Of a DNA stretch of 12,957 nucleotides, positions 1-6,833 are shown one piece after another (the first letter of the stretch is position 1; every line of letters begins with the position of its first letter). The notes under the pieces are model-generated. The model was not told the origin of the DNA and made no database searches. It worked only from the letters and a program-made list of their open reading frames with translations. The stretch lies in the NCBI GenBank assembly GCA_028868455.1, contig JAGWUK010000028.1:1-12957 (forward strand). The letters are read 5' to 3'. A program made the position numbers and the translations under genes. This DNA is from Burkholderiales bacterium. Its GTDB lineage: Bacteria > Pseudomonadota > Gammaproteobacteria > Burkholderiales > Burkholderiaceae_D.

Positions 1-1173
1 GCCCTGCTATTTCTCGACCTTGATCACTTTAAACAAATCAATGATTCACTTGGCCATCCGTTTGGTGATCGTGTTTTGCAACAGGTTACAGAACGCCTGA
101 AACGATGTATACGCCAGGTCGATACTGCGTCCCGACTGGGTGGTGACGAATTCGTTTTGTTATTGCATGAAGCCGACGCGACTGGCGCAGAAATTTGCGC
201 GCGGCGCGTGCTGGAAGAATTGTCACCGCCATTCACTTTAGATGGCATGAATTTCACCGTCACGTCCAGCATAGGCATTGCGCTGTTCCCGGAAGACGGC
301 ACCAACATGGCCGACCTGATCAAAAATGCCGATAGCGCGATGTATCATGTGAAAGAACGTGGCCGTTCGGATTTTCGCTTTTATCAGCGACAAATGAATA
401 TCGGTCTGCTATCGCGCATGAAGCTCGACCACGCGATGCGTCAGGCGTTGGAGCATCAGTCTTTCCGTCTGCATTATCAACCGCTGGTCGACCTTAATAC
501 TGGCCAGGTATTTGGCGCTGAAGCATTATTGCGCTGGCATGATGCCGATCTCGGCGATATAAGTCCGGCACAGTTTATTCCGATTGCTGAAGAGTCCGGT
601 GTCATTGTTCCTATCGGTAATTGGGTAATGAAAACGGCAATTCGCCAGGCGGCACTGTGGAATCAGAACGATGTCTCGCTGCGCATGTCTATCAATGTCT
701 CTGCACTACAATTTCAACAGGCAAATTTTGTCGATAGTATCGCCGCGTCCCTAAAAGAAAACGCGCTGAGCCCAGATAAAATTGAACTGGAACTGACCGA
801 ATCGATTTTGATACGCGATGTCGAAGACACTCTGAAAAAATTGGCATCGCTGGCGGAGCTCGGCGTTAAATTATCGATTGATGATTTTGGTACCGGTTAT
901 TCCAGTCTCAGTTATCTGAAGCGCTTCCCCATCAACAAATTGAAAATTGATCGCTCATTTATCGATCATCTTCCAACGGACGAAAGTGATGTGGCCATCG
1001 TGACGGCCATCATTCATCTTGCACATGCCTTAAAACTGCGCGTGATTGCTGAGGGTGTAGAAACAGCGCAGCAAAGAGAATTTTTGCGCGAACTCAATTG
1101 CGATGAATTGCAGGGGTTTTTATTTTCTCCCGCCGTGCCAGAAGACGAATTTGAAAAGCGGTTTTTGAGCTGA
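1..1173 (+). CDS. GGDEF-EAL bifunctional cyclic-di-GMP protein (3' part)
   Basis: The frame is open from base 1, so the N-terminus and any sensory domain lie outside the window. The first codons already read as the core of a GGDEF domain (FLDLDHFKQINDSLGH). The GGDEF motif is intact at bases 139-153. An RxxD motif (RQVD, bases 112-123) sits exactly five residues before it, where the inhibitory I-site belongs. The EAL domain follows with EAL at 520-528, then an NVSALQF stretch, ELELTES, DDFGTGYSSL near 880-909, KIDRSF and VIAEGVET. By family knowledge these are the metal- and substrate-binding motifs of active c-di-GMP phosphodiesterases. Both halves therefore look catalytically competent: diguanylate cyclase activity with product inhibition, plus phosphodiesterase activity. 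Which one dominates cannot be read from the sequence. The gene ends 2 bases from the convergent Sel1 gene. The domain call is very secure; the input signal is unknown. Confidence 0.96.
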   Translation, partial: ALLFLDLDHFKQINDSLGHPFGDRVLQQVTERLKRCIRQVDTASRLGGDEFVLLLHEADATGAEICARRVLEELSPPFTLDGMNFTVTSSIGIALFPEDGTNMADLIKNADSAMYHVKERGRSDFRFYQRQMNIGLLSRMKLDHAMRQALEHQSFRLHYQPLVDLNTGQVFGAEALLRWHDADLGDISPAQFIPIAEESGVIVPIGNWVMKTAIRQAALWNQNDVSLRMSINVSALQFQQANFVDSIAASLKENALSPDKIELELTESILIRDVEDTLKKLASLAELGVKLSIDDFGTGYSSLSYLKRFPINKLKIDRSFIDHLPTDESDVAIVTAIIHLAHALKLRVIAEGVETAQQREFLRELNCDELQGFLFSPAVPEDEFEKRFLS

Positions 1174-1175
1174 AT

Positions 1176-1949
1176 TTATAATCTGACTTGCCAGATCAGC
1201 GTGTCCCTGTGAATTTCGCTGATCTGTTCGTCAGTCAGATCGGTACTGGCAAGATCATGGCTGTCCATCTCTAGTTTGCCGGCATGAATACTGGCCAGTA
1301 ATAAATATCGATACCCGGTTAACACATTCTGTTCCACACCTTCGCCACGCAGATAATGCAGACCAAGCTGAAACTCGGCAGAAGACAAGCCTTGTCTGGC
1401 TGCGCGATGGAGCCAGTAAGCCGACTGCACCTCGTCCTTCACGACACCCTCCCCTTCGCTATACAGCATCGCAAGGTGATAGGCCGCGCTGGCATTTCCT
1501 TGATTGGCTGCCTGCCGATACCAGTGCGCAGCCTGCTGAAAATCCTGCGCGACGCTGATCCCGCGGGCATACAAATAACCAAGTGCAAGCTGAGCTGCGG
1601 CGATACCCTGATCGGCGGCCGTGCTGAATAATGTCAGTGCTTTTTGCGGATCTTTTTTTTGTCCGTTTCCGGTCAGATACATCATGCCAAGATTGGTTTG
1701 CGCACCAGCATGTCCTCGTTCGGCAGCCTGATCGAGCCAGTAGTAGGCTTCATCCATATCGCGCTGATCGGTTTCTGCATCCATGTACATAAGCGCCAAC
1801 GAGTTTTGCGCCCGCGCATCGCCGTGCAAAGCTGAATGGCGGATCTGGACAATCTGCATTTGTTCATCGTCGACGTCAGTATTGCCGAGCGCCATGGTGC
1901 AGGTTGATGCAACTGCGCAACTGAGTAAAAGATGTCGCCATTGTTTCAT
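1176..1949 (-). CDS. Exported Sel1-repeat protein
   Basis: A 257-residue protein. I start it at the ATG at 1949, preceded by a GGGGG stretch 5 bases upstream. An in-frame TTG at 1973 would add eight polar residues in front of the signal peptide and is less likely. Residues 1-22 form a signal peptide (basic start MKQWRH, hydrophobic core, probable cleavage after ALG). From about residue 45 there are five consecutive Sel1-like repeats of about 36 residues, with the usual AxxxLGxxYxxGxGVxxD and AAxxWYxxAAxQG patterns. The last repeat is the most degenerate, and a short tail without repeats follows. Sel1 repeats are alpha-alpha solenoids for protein-protein interaction, so a periplasmic or envelope scaffold role is likely, but no partner is visible. 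The cysteine at residue 11 does not form a good lipobox. Its 3' end carries a strong nested inverted repeat. Confidence 0.9.
   Translation of the reverse strand: MKQWRHLLLSCAVASTCTMALGNTDVDDEQMQIVQIRHSALHGDARAQNSLALMYMDAETDQRDMDEAYYWLDQAAERGHAGAQTNLGMMYLTGNGQKKDPQKALTLFSTAADQGIAAAQLALGYLYARGISVAQDFQQAAHWYRQAANQGNASAAYHLAMLYSEGEGVVKDEVQSAYWLHRAARQGLSSAEFQLGLHYLRGEGVEQNVLTGYRYLLLASIHAGKLEMDSHDLASTDLTDEQISEIHRDTLIWQVRL
1187..1253. repeat. Nested inverted repeats at the Sel1 3' end
   Basis: Two perfect inverted repeats interlock here. AGATCAGCG (1193-1201) pairs with CGCTGATCT (1217-1225) across a 15-base loop. CTTGCCAG (1187-1194) pairs with CTGGCAAG (1246-1253) around it. They lie in the last codons of the minus-strand Sel1 gene, just past the stop of the plus-strand GGDEF-EAL gene. 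They could form a hairpin in either transcript. No run of T follows on either strand, so this is not a standard intrinsic terminator. Confidence 0.5.
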
Positions 1950-2021
1950 TTTTGCCCCCGTCTGTTTGCACAACAGCAGCCGATGTTACGCCCGTGTGTG
2001 CAAGTCGGTATTTCACAACAG

Positions 2022-2051
2022 TTGATTTAGGTAACAAAATGTAGGTATAGA
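2022..2051 (+). promoter_or_regulatory. Candidate sigma-70 promoter of the tandem MGS gene
   Basis: TTGATT (2022-2027) and TATAGA (2046-2051) are separated by 18 bases, close to the -35 and -10 consensus. A start site near 2058 would leave about 65 bases of leader before the GTG at 2122. This is pattern matching by eye only. Confidence 0.4.
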
Positions 2052-2121
2052 AACTGGCAAGCAACTAGGACACAAGGTAAACTGATTCCACCACTCTCGT
2101 TTGCACAGAAAGGTTTTTCTC

Positions 2122-3030
2122 GTGACTGTCACCGCTAATAAAAAATTTCGTATTGGTTTGATCGCCAATCGCTCGCATCAGGATGCACAGGATTCCAAGC
2201 TGGTACAACTGATACGCGGTTCGCGTGCAGCGCTCACGCATTTGCAACCGGAACTCGTTGTTGTCGGGCGCACGCTGGATGCGATGATAGGGCATGATCT
2301 GCTGGAAATTTGTCCGACAGTGGAACGGTTTCCGTACGGGCGCGAAGGCGGTTTGATGAAACTCGTATCTCGCGTCGTTGACAGCGATCCCAAGCGCGCC
2401 GTGGATGCTGTTATCTATCTGATTGATCCGGTTGACCCGTCTTCCATTTTTCCGGAAGCCGTCGCCTTAAAGCGCCAATGTGTGATTCATCAAAAACCTT
2501 TTTTGTCCACGCTGGCCAGTGCGCAAGAATGGCTGGAGCTGGAGGCGCTTGCAGCTGGAGCGCAAGCTTCGCCAGCGCTGGATCAGGATTTTCATCCAGA
2601 ACAGGATGGCATCGCCCTGATTGCCCATGACGCGATGAAAAACACGATGTTGGAAATGGTTGAAAAGCACTTCGCTTTGCTGGATCGTTTCGCCTATCGT
2701 TGTGCAACTGGTACCACCGGCGGATTATTGAATCAGCTCGCTCAAAAAATAAAAGGCCAGGAAGCCGGTCGCAATTGGGTACAGGCTTTTCGCTCGGGGC
2801 CACTGGGGGGCGACGCGCAAATTGCCGAGTTGGTACTGGACAGAAAAATCCGTCGCATTTTTTTCCTCGAAGATCCGCATGTCGCGCGTCAGCATGAAGC
2901 TGACATTCAGTTGCTGGAGCGGGCCGCCCGCACCGTCACCGACTTTTCACAAGTGATCAGTGAGGTGAACGGAGCAGACCGCTGGTTAAGCTTGCTGACG
3001 AAAAGAATTGATGCCGTCAGGCAGCCGTAG
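2122..3030 (+). CDS. mgsA: Tandem methylglyoxal-synthase-like protein, one active-looking half
   Basis: A 302-residue protein. I start it at GTG 2122, which has AGAAAGG 8 bases upstream; the in-frame TTG at 2101 lies before that site. The C-terminal half (about 160-302) matches methylglyoxal synthase, which converts dihydroxyacetone phosphate to methylglyoxal and phosphate. It has HDxxK (H169, D170, K173), phosphate-binding TGTT (196-199), SGPLGGD (225-231, with the catalytic Asp at 231) and a DP...HxxD segment (H258, D261). These match E. coli H19, K23, T45-T48, S65-D71, H98 and D101. The N-terminal half (about 9-135) keeps the same fold pattern (IGLIAN, VVVGRT, YGREGG, YLIDP) but has N, R and Q in place of H, D and K, and L78 in place of the catalytic Asp. 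The usual enzyme is about 150 residues and hexameric, so this is a duplicated form with a degenerate half. Activity is inferred. Confidence 0.82.
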   Translation: MTVTANKKFRIGLIANRSHQDAQDSKLVQLIRGSRAALTHLQPELVVVGRTLDAMIGHDLLEICPTVERFPYGREGGLMKLVSRVVDSDPKRAVDAVIYLIDPVDPSSIFPEAVALKRQCVIHQKPFLSTLASAQEWLELEALAAGAQASPALDQDFHPEQDGIALIAHDAMKNTMLEMVEKHFALLDRFAYRCATGTTGGLLNQLAQKIKGQEAGRNWVQAFRSGPLGGDAQIAELVLDRKIRRIFFLEDPHVARQHEADIQLLERAARTVTDFSQVISEVNGADRWLSLLTKRIDAVRQP

Positions 3031-3051
3031 ATGTAGCAGTTGCCGCCTGAC
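3016..3051. repeat. Inverted repeat at the overlapping convergent junction
   Basis: GTCAGGC (3016-3022) and GCCTGAC (3045-3051) are perfect complements around a 22-base loop. The repeat spans the 14-base tail-to-tail overlap between the tandem MGS gene and the coiled-coil gene; its left arm contains the stop codon of the latter. It could act as a bidirectional 3' end structure, but no T-tract follows. Confidence 0.35.
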
Positions 3052-3799
3052 CGGAAAGTCGTTTGAGTCTTTCCAGGGTGCTTTCAGTGGCCGTATCGGC
3101 CTGGCTGACAGACTTTCTGATGGCATCCAGTTCAGCTGCCTGATCCAGGGGTTTTTGTGCAATATCCGCGACGATGCGCAGACCAGCTGCTTCGTTACCA
3201 ACGCTTTGTGCGCGCCGCGTTAAAGCATTCAATGCCGTTGACTGACTTTGCATACCGGACAAATTGGCTAACTGATTTTGTCGTTCAACGCGCAGTTGCT
3301 GTAAATCTTTTTGGGCTTTTGCTGCAGCCAGATTTTGCAAGGCTTTCTTTGCTGCCGCATCAAAATCGGCAAGTTGTCTGGACAGAGCATCGACAATTTT
3401 TTGCAGCTCGTTCATATATTCCTGCGCATCGGCTTCTTCTTGCACTTCCAACGGCAGTTTTGCTTTATTGGCTTCGAGTTCGTCACAAAACAAGCTGACT
3501 GTTGCTTCGGAAATTTTTCCGGCAGCGAGGCGTTCTGCCAATGTAGCTGACGCCTTTTCGTCGTTGGCAATTAATTCGCGCAGACGCACGACATCGGCAT
3601 GTTCTTTGTCAAAAGCTGAACGTGCGCTTGCCAATTTTTGCGCTGTTTCTCTGAGTGTTGCGGCAAGACGATCGCGATCGGCCTCAGTCGCAGTTTCAGG
3701 GTCGAAGTTAGCGATGACTTCTGATACTTTGTCACCCAGCGCGCCAAAATGTTTTGTGATCAGGCGAGCGGTCAGGCCCCAGCCGTTTAAGTTACTCAT
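3017..3799 (-). CDS. Long coiled-coil protein, PspA/IM30-like in style
   Basis: A 260-residue protein. I start it at ATG 3799 (MSNLNGW), which has AAAGGA just upstream; an ATG five codons earlier would place that site inside the gene. The protein is almost all charged and Ala/Gln/Leu-rich helix from about residue 30 to 250, with heptad-like spacing and repeated KALQNLAAAKAQKDL-type segments. It has no signal peptide or membrane segment. The N-terminus (GLTARLITKHFGALGDKVSE) could be an amphipathic helix, as PspA-family proteins use to sit on the inner membrane. The neighbouring DUF2491 gene supports a yjfJ-like (PspA/IM30) role, because those families are neighbours in E. coli. I cannot show true PspA homology from sequence alone, so membrane stress protection is an inference. 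Its 3' end overlaps the convergent MGS gene by 14 bases. Confidence 0.72.
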   Translation of the reverse strand: MSNLNGWGLTARLITKHFGALGDKVSEVIANFDPETATEADRDRLAATLRETAQKLASARSAFDKEHADVVRLRELIANDEKASATLAERLAAGKISEATVSLFCDELEANKAKLPLEVQEEADAQEYMNELQKIVDALSRQLADFDAAAKKALQNLAAAKAQKDLQQLRVERQNQLANLSGMQSQSTALNALTRRAQSVGNEAAGLRIVADIAQKPLDQAAELDAIRKSVSQADTATESTLERLKRLSGQAATATSTAA

Positions 3800-3935
3800 G
3801 GTGATTCCTTTCATTGTATTTCGTGGTGGATGTACCGCTATGAGCGGCGGATTACGTCAAACTATTTTTGCCATTGCTTGCTATTACTCGTTGTCGCTGG
3901 TTGCTTGCTGCCTGGTAAAAATCAAAATAAGCCAG
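3800..3935. other. Gap inside the three-gene minus operon
   Basis: These 136 bases separate the DUF2491 gene from the coiled-coil gene. They contain no convincing ORF. They hold a perfect short hairpin, CCGCT/AGCGG with a 3-base loop (3835-3847), just upstream of the AAAGGA site of the coiled-coil gene, and a direct repeat TTGCTTGCT (3874-3882 and 3901-3909). The coiled-coil gene could have its own promoter here, but I see no clear -35/-10 pair. Confidence 0.4.
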
Positions 3936-4745
3936 CTACTGCACCAGCAGTCGCTCCGTTTCTATAGGAATGGCGATCATCAAATCAACATGTATGCCGC
4001 GTTGAGTACGGTCGCCATTCTTGCTGCGTAAAATCTCGGTACTGATTAAAAGTTGTTCGGTCATTGCTTCTCCATTTCCCAGGTTTCTGCTGTAAGGCAT
4101 GAACACAATGTCTTGCTGTAAGCCATGCTCGCCGCTGGCATCGTCGATCCGTGTTTCACTGCCGCGAAACGGGGCGATAAATTCGGCTTCGCTGTCGCCG
4201 CAGTCGCGCAAGTAGGTCAGGCTTTCTGCCCCAAAAAATACGTTGTCGAGGCGCGCGTCATCCATACCGGATTGCGCCAATTGTTGACGCCACAAGGTAT
4301 AACTGCGATCACCTAGTCCGCTGCCGTTCTCACCCATAAATGCTTGCTGATCTTCGTCGCTTTCCGGTATCAGACGTGCAAGACGGCTGCAGTAAAGGAG
4401 TTCGGCAACGTTGCCGCTGGCATCGCAATACAGCTGCAGAAATTTTTCCGTCCCTTCTTCATCGCAGTTCAAGTAGTAGCGATATAGTTCTCCTGCCATG
4501 TCCAGTTGCACGCGGCTGATGGCAAGGATGCGTGTTTCTCCTTCATCCGGTGGATCAATCAGAGAGCCAACGCTGATGGCGCGTATCAGCGGCGATTTTT
4601 GCAAACTGATGACGCTGCCGATTTTTGCTCCCAGGGGCAGATCCGCATCACGGCGTGTTCCTTGCTGGTGATTGCTTGCTTGTCCGGCTTGTTCCGTATT
4701 GCTAAAGAGCTTGCCCAGATATTGATAGGCTGCTTGCCAGGTCAT
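3936..4745 (-). CDS. DUF2491 (YjfK-like) protein
   Basis: A 269-residue soluble protein starting at ATG 4745, 3 bases after the stop of the gene upstream. Its ribosome site (AAGGGA) lies in the last codons of that gene, so the two are probably translationally coupled. The N-terminal 30 residues are a short variable tail. From about residue 35 the sequence reads DLPLGAKIGSVISL, then RVQLD, RYYLNCDEE and FLQLYCDASGNVAELLYC, the beta-rich pattern I associate with DUF2491, the family of E. coli YjfK. A second region has RSYTLWRQQL, then FIAPFRG, QDIVFMPYSRNL and EQLLISTEIL. The molecular function of this family is not established. Its usual company is PspA/IM30-like, DUF2170 and DUF350 genes, which fits the coiled-coil gene downstream. 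The family call is moderate, from recognition without a profile search. Confidence 0.68.
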   Translation of the reverse strand: MTWQAAYQYLGKLFSNTEQAGQASNHQQGTRRDADLPLGAKIGSVISLQKSPLIRAISVGSLIDPPDEGETRILAISRVQLDMAGELYRYYLNCDEEGTEKFLQLYCDASGNVAELLYCSRLARLIPESDEDQQAFMGENGSGLGDRSYTLWRQQLAQSGMDDARLDNVFFGAESLTYLRDCGDSEAEFIAPFRGSETRIDDASGEHGLQQDIVFMPYSRNLGNGEAMTEQLLISTEILRSKNGDRTQRGIHVDLMIAIPIETERLLVQ

Positions 4746-4748
4746 GAC

Positions 4749-5555
4749 TTATCCCTTCCCCAAACTGTAGTGAACGCTGTTTTTTGCGGCGCGGTGCGCA
4801 ATATGTCTCTGCCTGAATTTCAGTAAAACCCAGGCAATGGCAAACAATATCAATCCCCAAAGCAGGAAACGTACTGGCTCCCATGCGGACGATTCTGACT
4901 GATCGGAGGTTGCCGGCGAAGGCAACACAACTGGTTTCGCCGCAACGAGGGCGTTGTTGGCCGCTTGCTTGGTCTGCACTGGATCAGCGTTAATGTCATT
5001 GGAAGGCAGAGGATCAAACTTGTCGCTGCGCCGGTCGTAATCGGGAGCCGGTGCAGCGTGCGGACGACTCATGGCACTACCCAGCATGAAGCCCCAGAAT
5101 GCGCCGCTCATTGAGCTTCTTTCTTTTTGCACAATGACGGTCGGCGCCGCTGGCGCGTGATACGTTGCCGCTCCGGCAGGCATGGAATAGTCTCTTGCCG
5201 GTGGCAAAGGATGCCCTGTTACACTGCTGGTGTCCGACGATGGACGATTGTTTCTGGCATCAAAATTTTTCAGTGCATTTGCTTGCGCCTGATTTTTTTC
5301 CAGATCGCGATTCAATGCAGAGCCCGATTTTTGATGACCCGCCGAGTCAGACGGCATGTTGCGACCGAAACTGCCGAAGGATGATTTTGCAGGTCGCGAC
5401 GGCGCGACAAACGGCCTTGCACGCTGCGAAGAAAAACCACCACGGAAAGCATGCGATGAACCGAACGAACGGACGCCTGCATGGGCTGCCGGTGTCATGA
5501 AAGGCAGCATCAGCACCAGAAGGACAGCCATCAAATTTTGTTTATATTCGCGCAT
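4749..5555 (-). CDS. Exported Gly/Ser-rich protein with C-terminal membrane anchor
   Basis: A 268-residue protein, first gene of the minus-strand trio. I start it at ATG 5555 (MREYKQN) because a clear signal peptide begins there (hydrophobic core MAVLLVLMLPF, probable cleavage after AHA near residue 26). A GTG at 5606 is in frame but would add a polar extension; no strong ribosome site is seen for either. The mature N-terminus is rich in Gly, Ser, Phe and Arg (SFGSSHAFRGGFSSQ, SFGSFGR). A low-complexity Pro/Ala-rich middle follows, with a small hydrophobic patch (FWGFMLGSAM near 150-160). A transmembrane helix near residues 226-245 (FLLWGLILFAIAWVLL) and a basic tail FRQRH end it. It should span the inner membrane with most of its mass in the periplasm. 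I do not recognise a family. The tight spacing to the DUF2491 gene suggests a shared envelope function. Confidence 0.78.
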   Translation of the reverse strand: MREYKQNLMAVLLVLMLPFMTPAAHAGVRSFGSSHAFRGGFSSQRARPFVAPSRPAKSSFGSFGRNMPSDSAGHQKSGSALNRDLEKNQAQANALKNFDARNNRPSSDTSSVTGHPLPPARDYSMPAGAATYHAPAAPTVIVQKERSSMSGAFWGFMLGSAMSRPHAAPAPDYDRRSDKFDPLPSNDINADPVQTKQAANNALVAAKPVVLPSPATSDQSESSAWEPVRFLLWGLILFAIAWVLLKFRQRHIAHRAAKNSVHYSLGKG

Positions 5556-5671
5556 GATTTCAATTTGTGGAGAATTAACTAACGAATCGGTACAATCCCG
5601 TATCACTTAATGAGTTGGATCATAGTGAGCAAAAATACAAAGATCATCGGTAATAAATCAGGGAATTCACC

Positions 5672-6160
5672 ATGACACGCAGATACTCAGACATGAACCA
5701 GCACGATGCACTGTATAAAGTGGCGCGCGCCTACCCAGGGGGACTGGAGGCATTGGCAACGCGCATGGGCGTGTCTGTCAATGTATTACGCAATAAGCTG
5801 GCTCCGGGGATTGAGTCGCACTACCCGTCGTTTGAAGAACTGTCGGTGATTATCGAGTTCTGTCACGAAGCAGGAGTCAAAGAAGCGCACATGCCTTTGC
5901 ATGCCTTGCTGAGCAGACATGGCATGGCGGCGTTCGTCATTCCAGAGCAAGACGAAGTCAGCGAAGACGATCTGTCGCAAACAGTCTGTCGCGTGATGAG
6001 CCAGGTTGGTGACGTTGCAGAAGCTGTATCGACGGCGTTACTGGATGGCGTTATTACCGATGCAGAGGCTGATCTGATTGAGCGCGAATTTCAGGGTGCA
6101 TTGACGGCGTTAGGCGAATGGCGCGCCCGCATACGTGCGCACCGCAAGCAGCGCGAATAA
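5672..6160 (+). CDS. Phage CII-like (CP76 family) regulator
   Basis: A 162-residue protein starting at ATG 5672 with AGGGA 8 bases upstream. Residues about 10-85 (DALYKVARAYPGGLEALA, then RMGVSVNVLRNKL, then YPSFEELSVIIEFCHEAG) match the pattern of the phage regulatory CII/CP76 family. There, a helix-turn-helix reads LAxRxGxSxxxLRNKL and is followed by an acidic helix choosing or sensing position. The C-terminal part is acidic and helical (VSEDDLSQTVCRVMSQVGD, then DGVITDAEADLIEREF), as in longer members of the family. Such proteins bind DNA in P2-like phages, but chromosomal copies without a phage are common in Burkholderiales. No other phage gene is visible here. It lies about 100 bases upstream of the ChrA pair on the same strand and could regulate it, but nothing in the sequence proves this. 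Confidence 0.75.
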   Translation: MTRRYSDMNQHDALYKVARAYPGGLEALATRMGVSVNVLRNKLAPGIESHYPSFEELSVIIEFCHEAGVKEAHMPLHALLSRHGMAAFVIPEQDEVSEDDLSQTVCRVMSQVGDVAEAVSTALLDGVITDAEADLIEREFQGALTALGEWRARIRAHRKQRE

Positions 6161-6196
6161 TACGCAATGCACGAGTGGCGTTGGTAGCAGCAGGTG

Positions 6197-6227
6197 TTCA
6201 GCAGAATTGGTAAGCTTGCTTTAAAAT
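6197..6227 (+). promoter_or_regulatory. Weak candidate promoter of the ChrA pair
   Basis: TAAAAT (6222-6227) is a good -10 hexamer, but the best -35 (TTCAGC, 6197-6202) is poor and 19 bases away. If real, transcription would start near 6234. That would exclude the GTG at 6194 and support the ATG at 6257 as the translation start. Confidence 0.25.
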
Positions 6228-6256
6228 GGAAAGCCCACCCGACGCAATTTCGACTC

Positions 6257-6829
6257 ATGTCAACCGAACCCGCTTCATCTCATCCCCGGCCAGAATCACT
6301 GGCCGATTTGTTTTTGTCGTTTACATTATTGGCGCTGCAGGGATTTGGTGGCGTACTCGCGATTGTACAAAGCGAGTTAGTGGAAAGAAAACGCTGGCTG
6401 ACAAAAGAAGAGTTCATCGAAGACTGGGCGGTTGCGCAGATTATGCCGGGGCCGAATGTCGTGAATTTATCGATGATGATAGGCAATCGTTACTTCGGGC
6501 TTAAAGGTGCCGTTGTCGCTCTGGCCGGCATGCTCACGATCCCTTTGCTGATCGTGTTGTTACTGGCCTTGATCTATGCCCATTTTTCGCATTATCCGGC
6601 AGTGGCGGGTGCTCTGCGCGGCATGAGTTCTGTCTCAGCAGGATTGATCGTCGCCACTGGCTTAAAACTTTCCACCGCACTGAAAACGCACCCTGTCGGG
6701 CAACGCACAGCATTGGCATTCAGCGCACTGTGCTTCGTTTGCGTTGCTTTGCTGCGCTTGCCCTTGGTGTATGTATTGTTAGGCTTGGGAAGCGTTGTTT
6801 GTGTTTTGACTTATCAAAAATTACGGTGA
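6257..6829 (+). CDS. chrA: Short chromate transporter ChrA, first half
   Basis: A 190-residue inner-membrane protein. I start it at ATG 6257 (MSTEPAS); a GTG at 6194 is also in frame but would put a basic, non-membrane stretch first. It corresponds to one ChrA domain: GFGG at residues 29-32 (family consensus SFGG), then the RKRWLTKEEF segment and the QIMPGPN signature at 61-67. About five more hydrophobic helices follow. ChrA (CHR family) exports chromate. In the short-chain form each half is a separate gene and the pair is thought to work together with opposite topology. This gene ends 4 bases before its partner, so they are almost surely co-translated. Whether the substrate is chromate or another oxyanion cannot be told. 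No ChrB-type regulator is next to it; a CII-like regulator stands upstream. Confidence 0.88.
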   Translation: MSTEPASSHPRPESLADLFLSFTLLALQGFGGVLAIVQSELVERKRWLTKEEFIEDWAVAQIMPGPNVVNLSMMIGNRYFGLKGAVVALAGMLTIPLLIVLLLALIYAHFSHYPAVAGALRGMSSVSAGLIVATGLKLSTALKTHPVGQRTALAFSALCFVCVALLRLPLVYVLLGLGSVVCVLTYQKLR

Positions 6830-6833
6830 CCAG

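Noticed and set aside
2411..2803. A 130-codon minus-strand frame inside the MGS-like gene.
   Set aside because: It is antisense to well-conserved MGS motifs and shows no motif, signal or ribosome site of its own.
2122..3030. The tandem MGS repeat as an assembly duplication.
   Set aside because: The two halves are strongly diverged in protein and DNA sequence, which an assembly error would not give.
3468..4031. A 187-codon plus-strand reading frame.
   Set aside because: It lies antisense to the coiled-coil and DUF2491 genes, has low-complexity Ser/Ala content, no ribosome site and no recognisable motif; both opposing genes are far better supported.
5556..6256. A prophage or integrated element around the CII-like gene.
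   Set aside because: No integrase, attachment-site repeats, tRNA gene or other phage genes are present, and neighbours on both sides look chromosomal.
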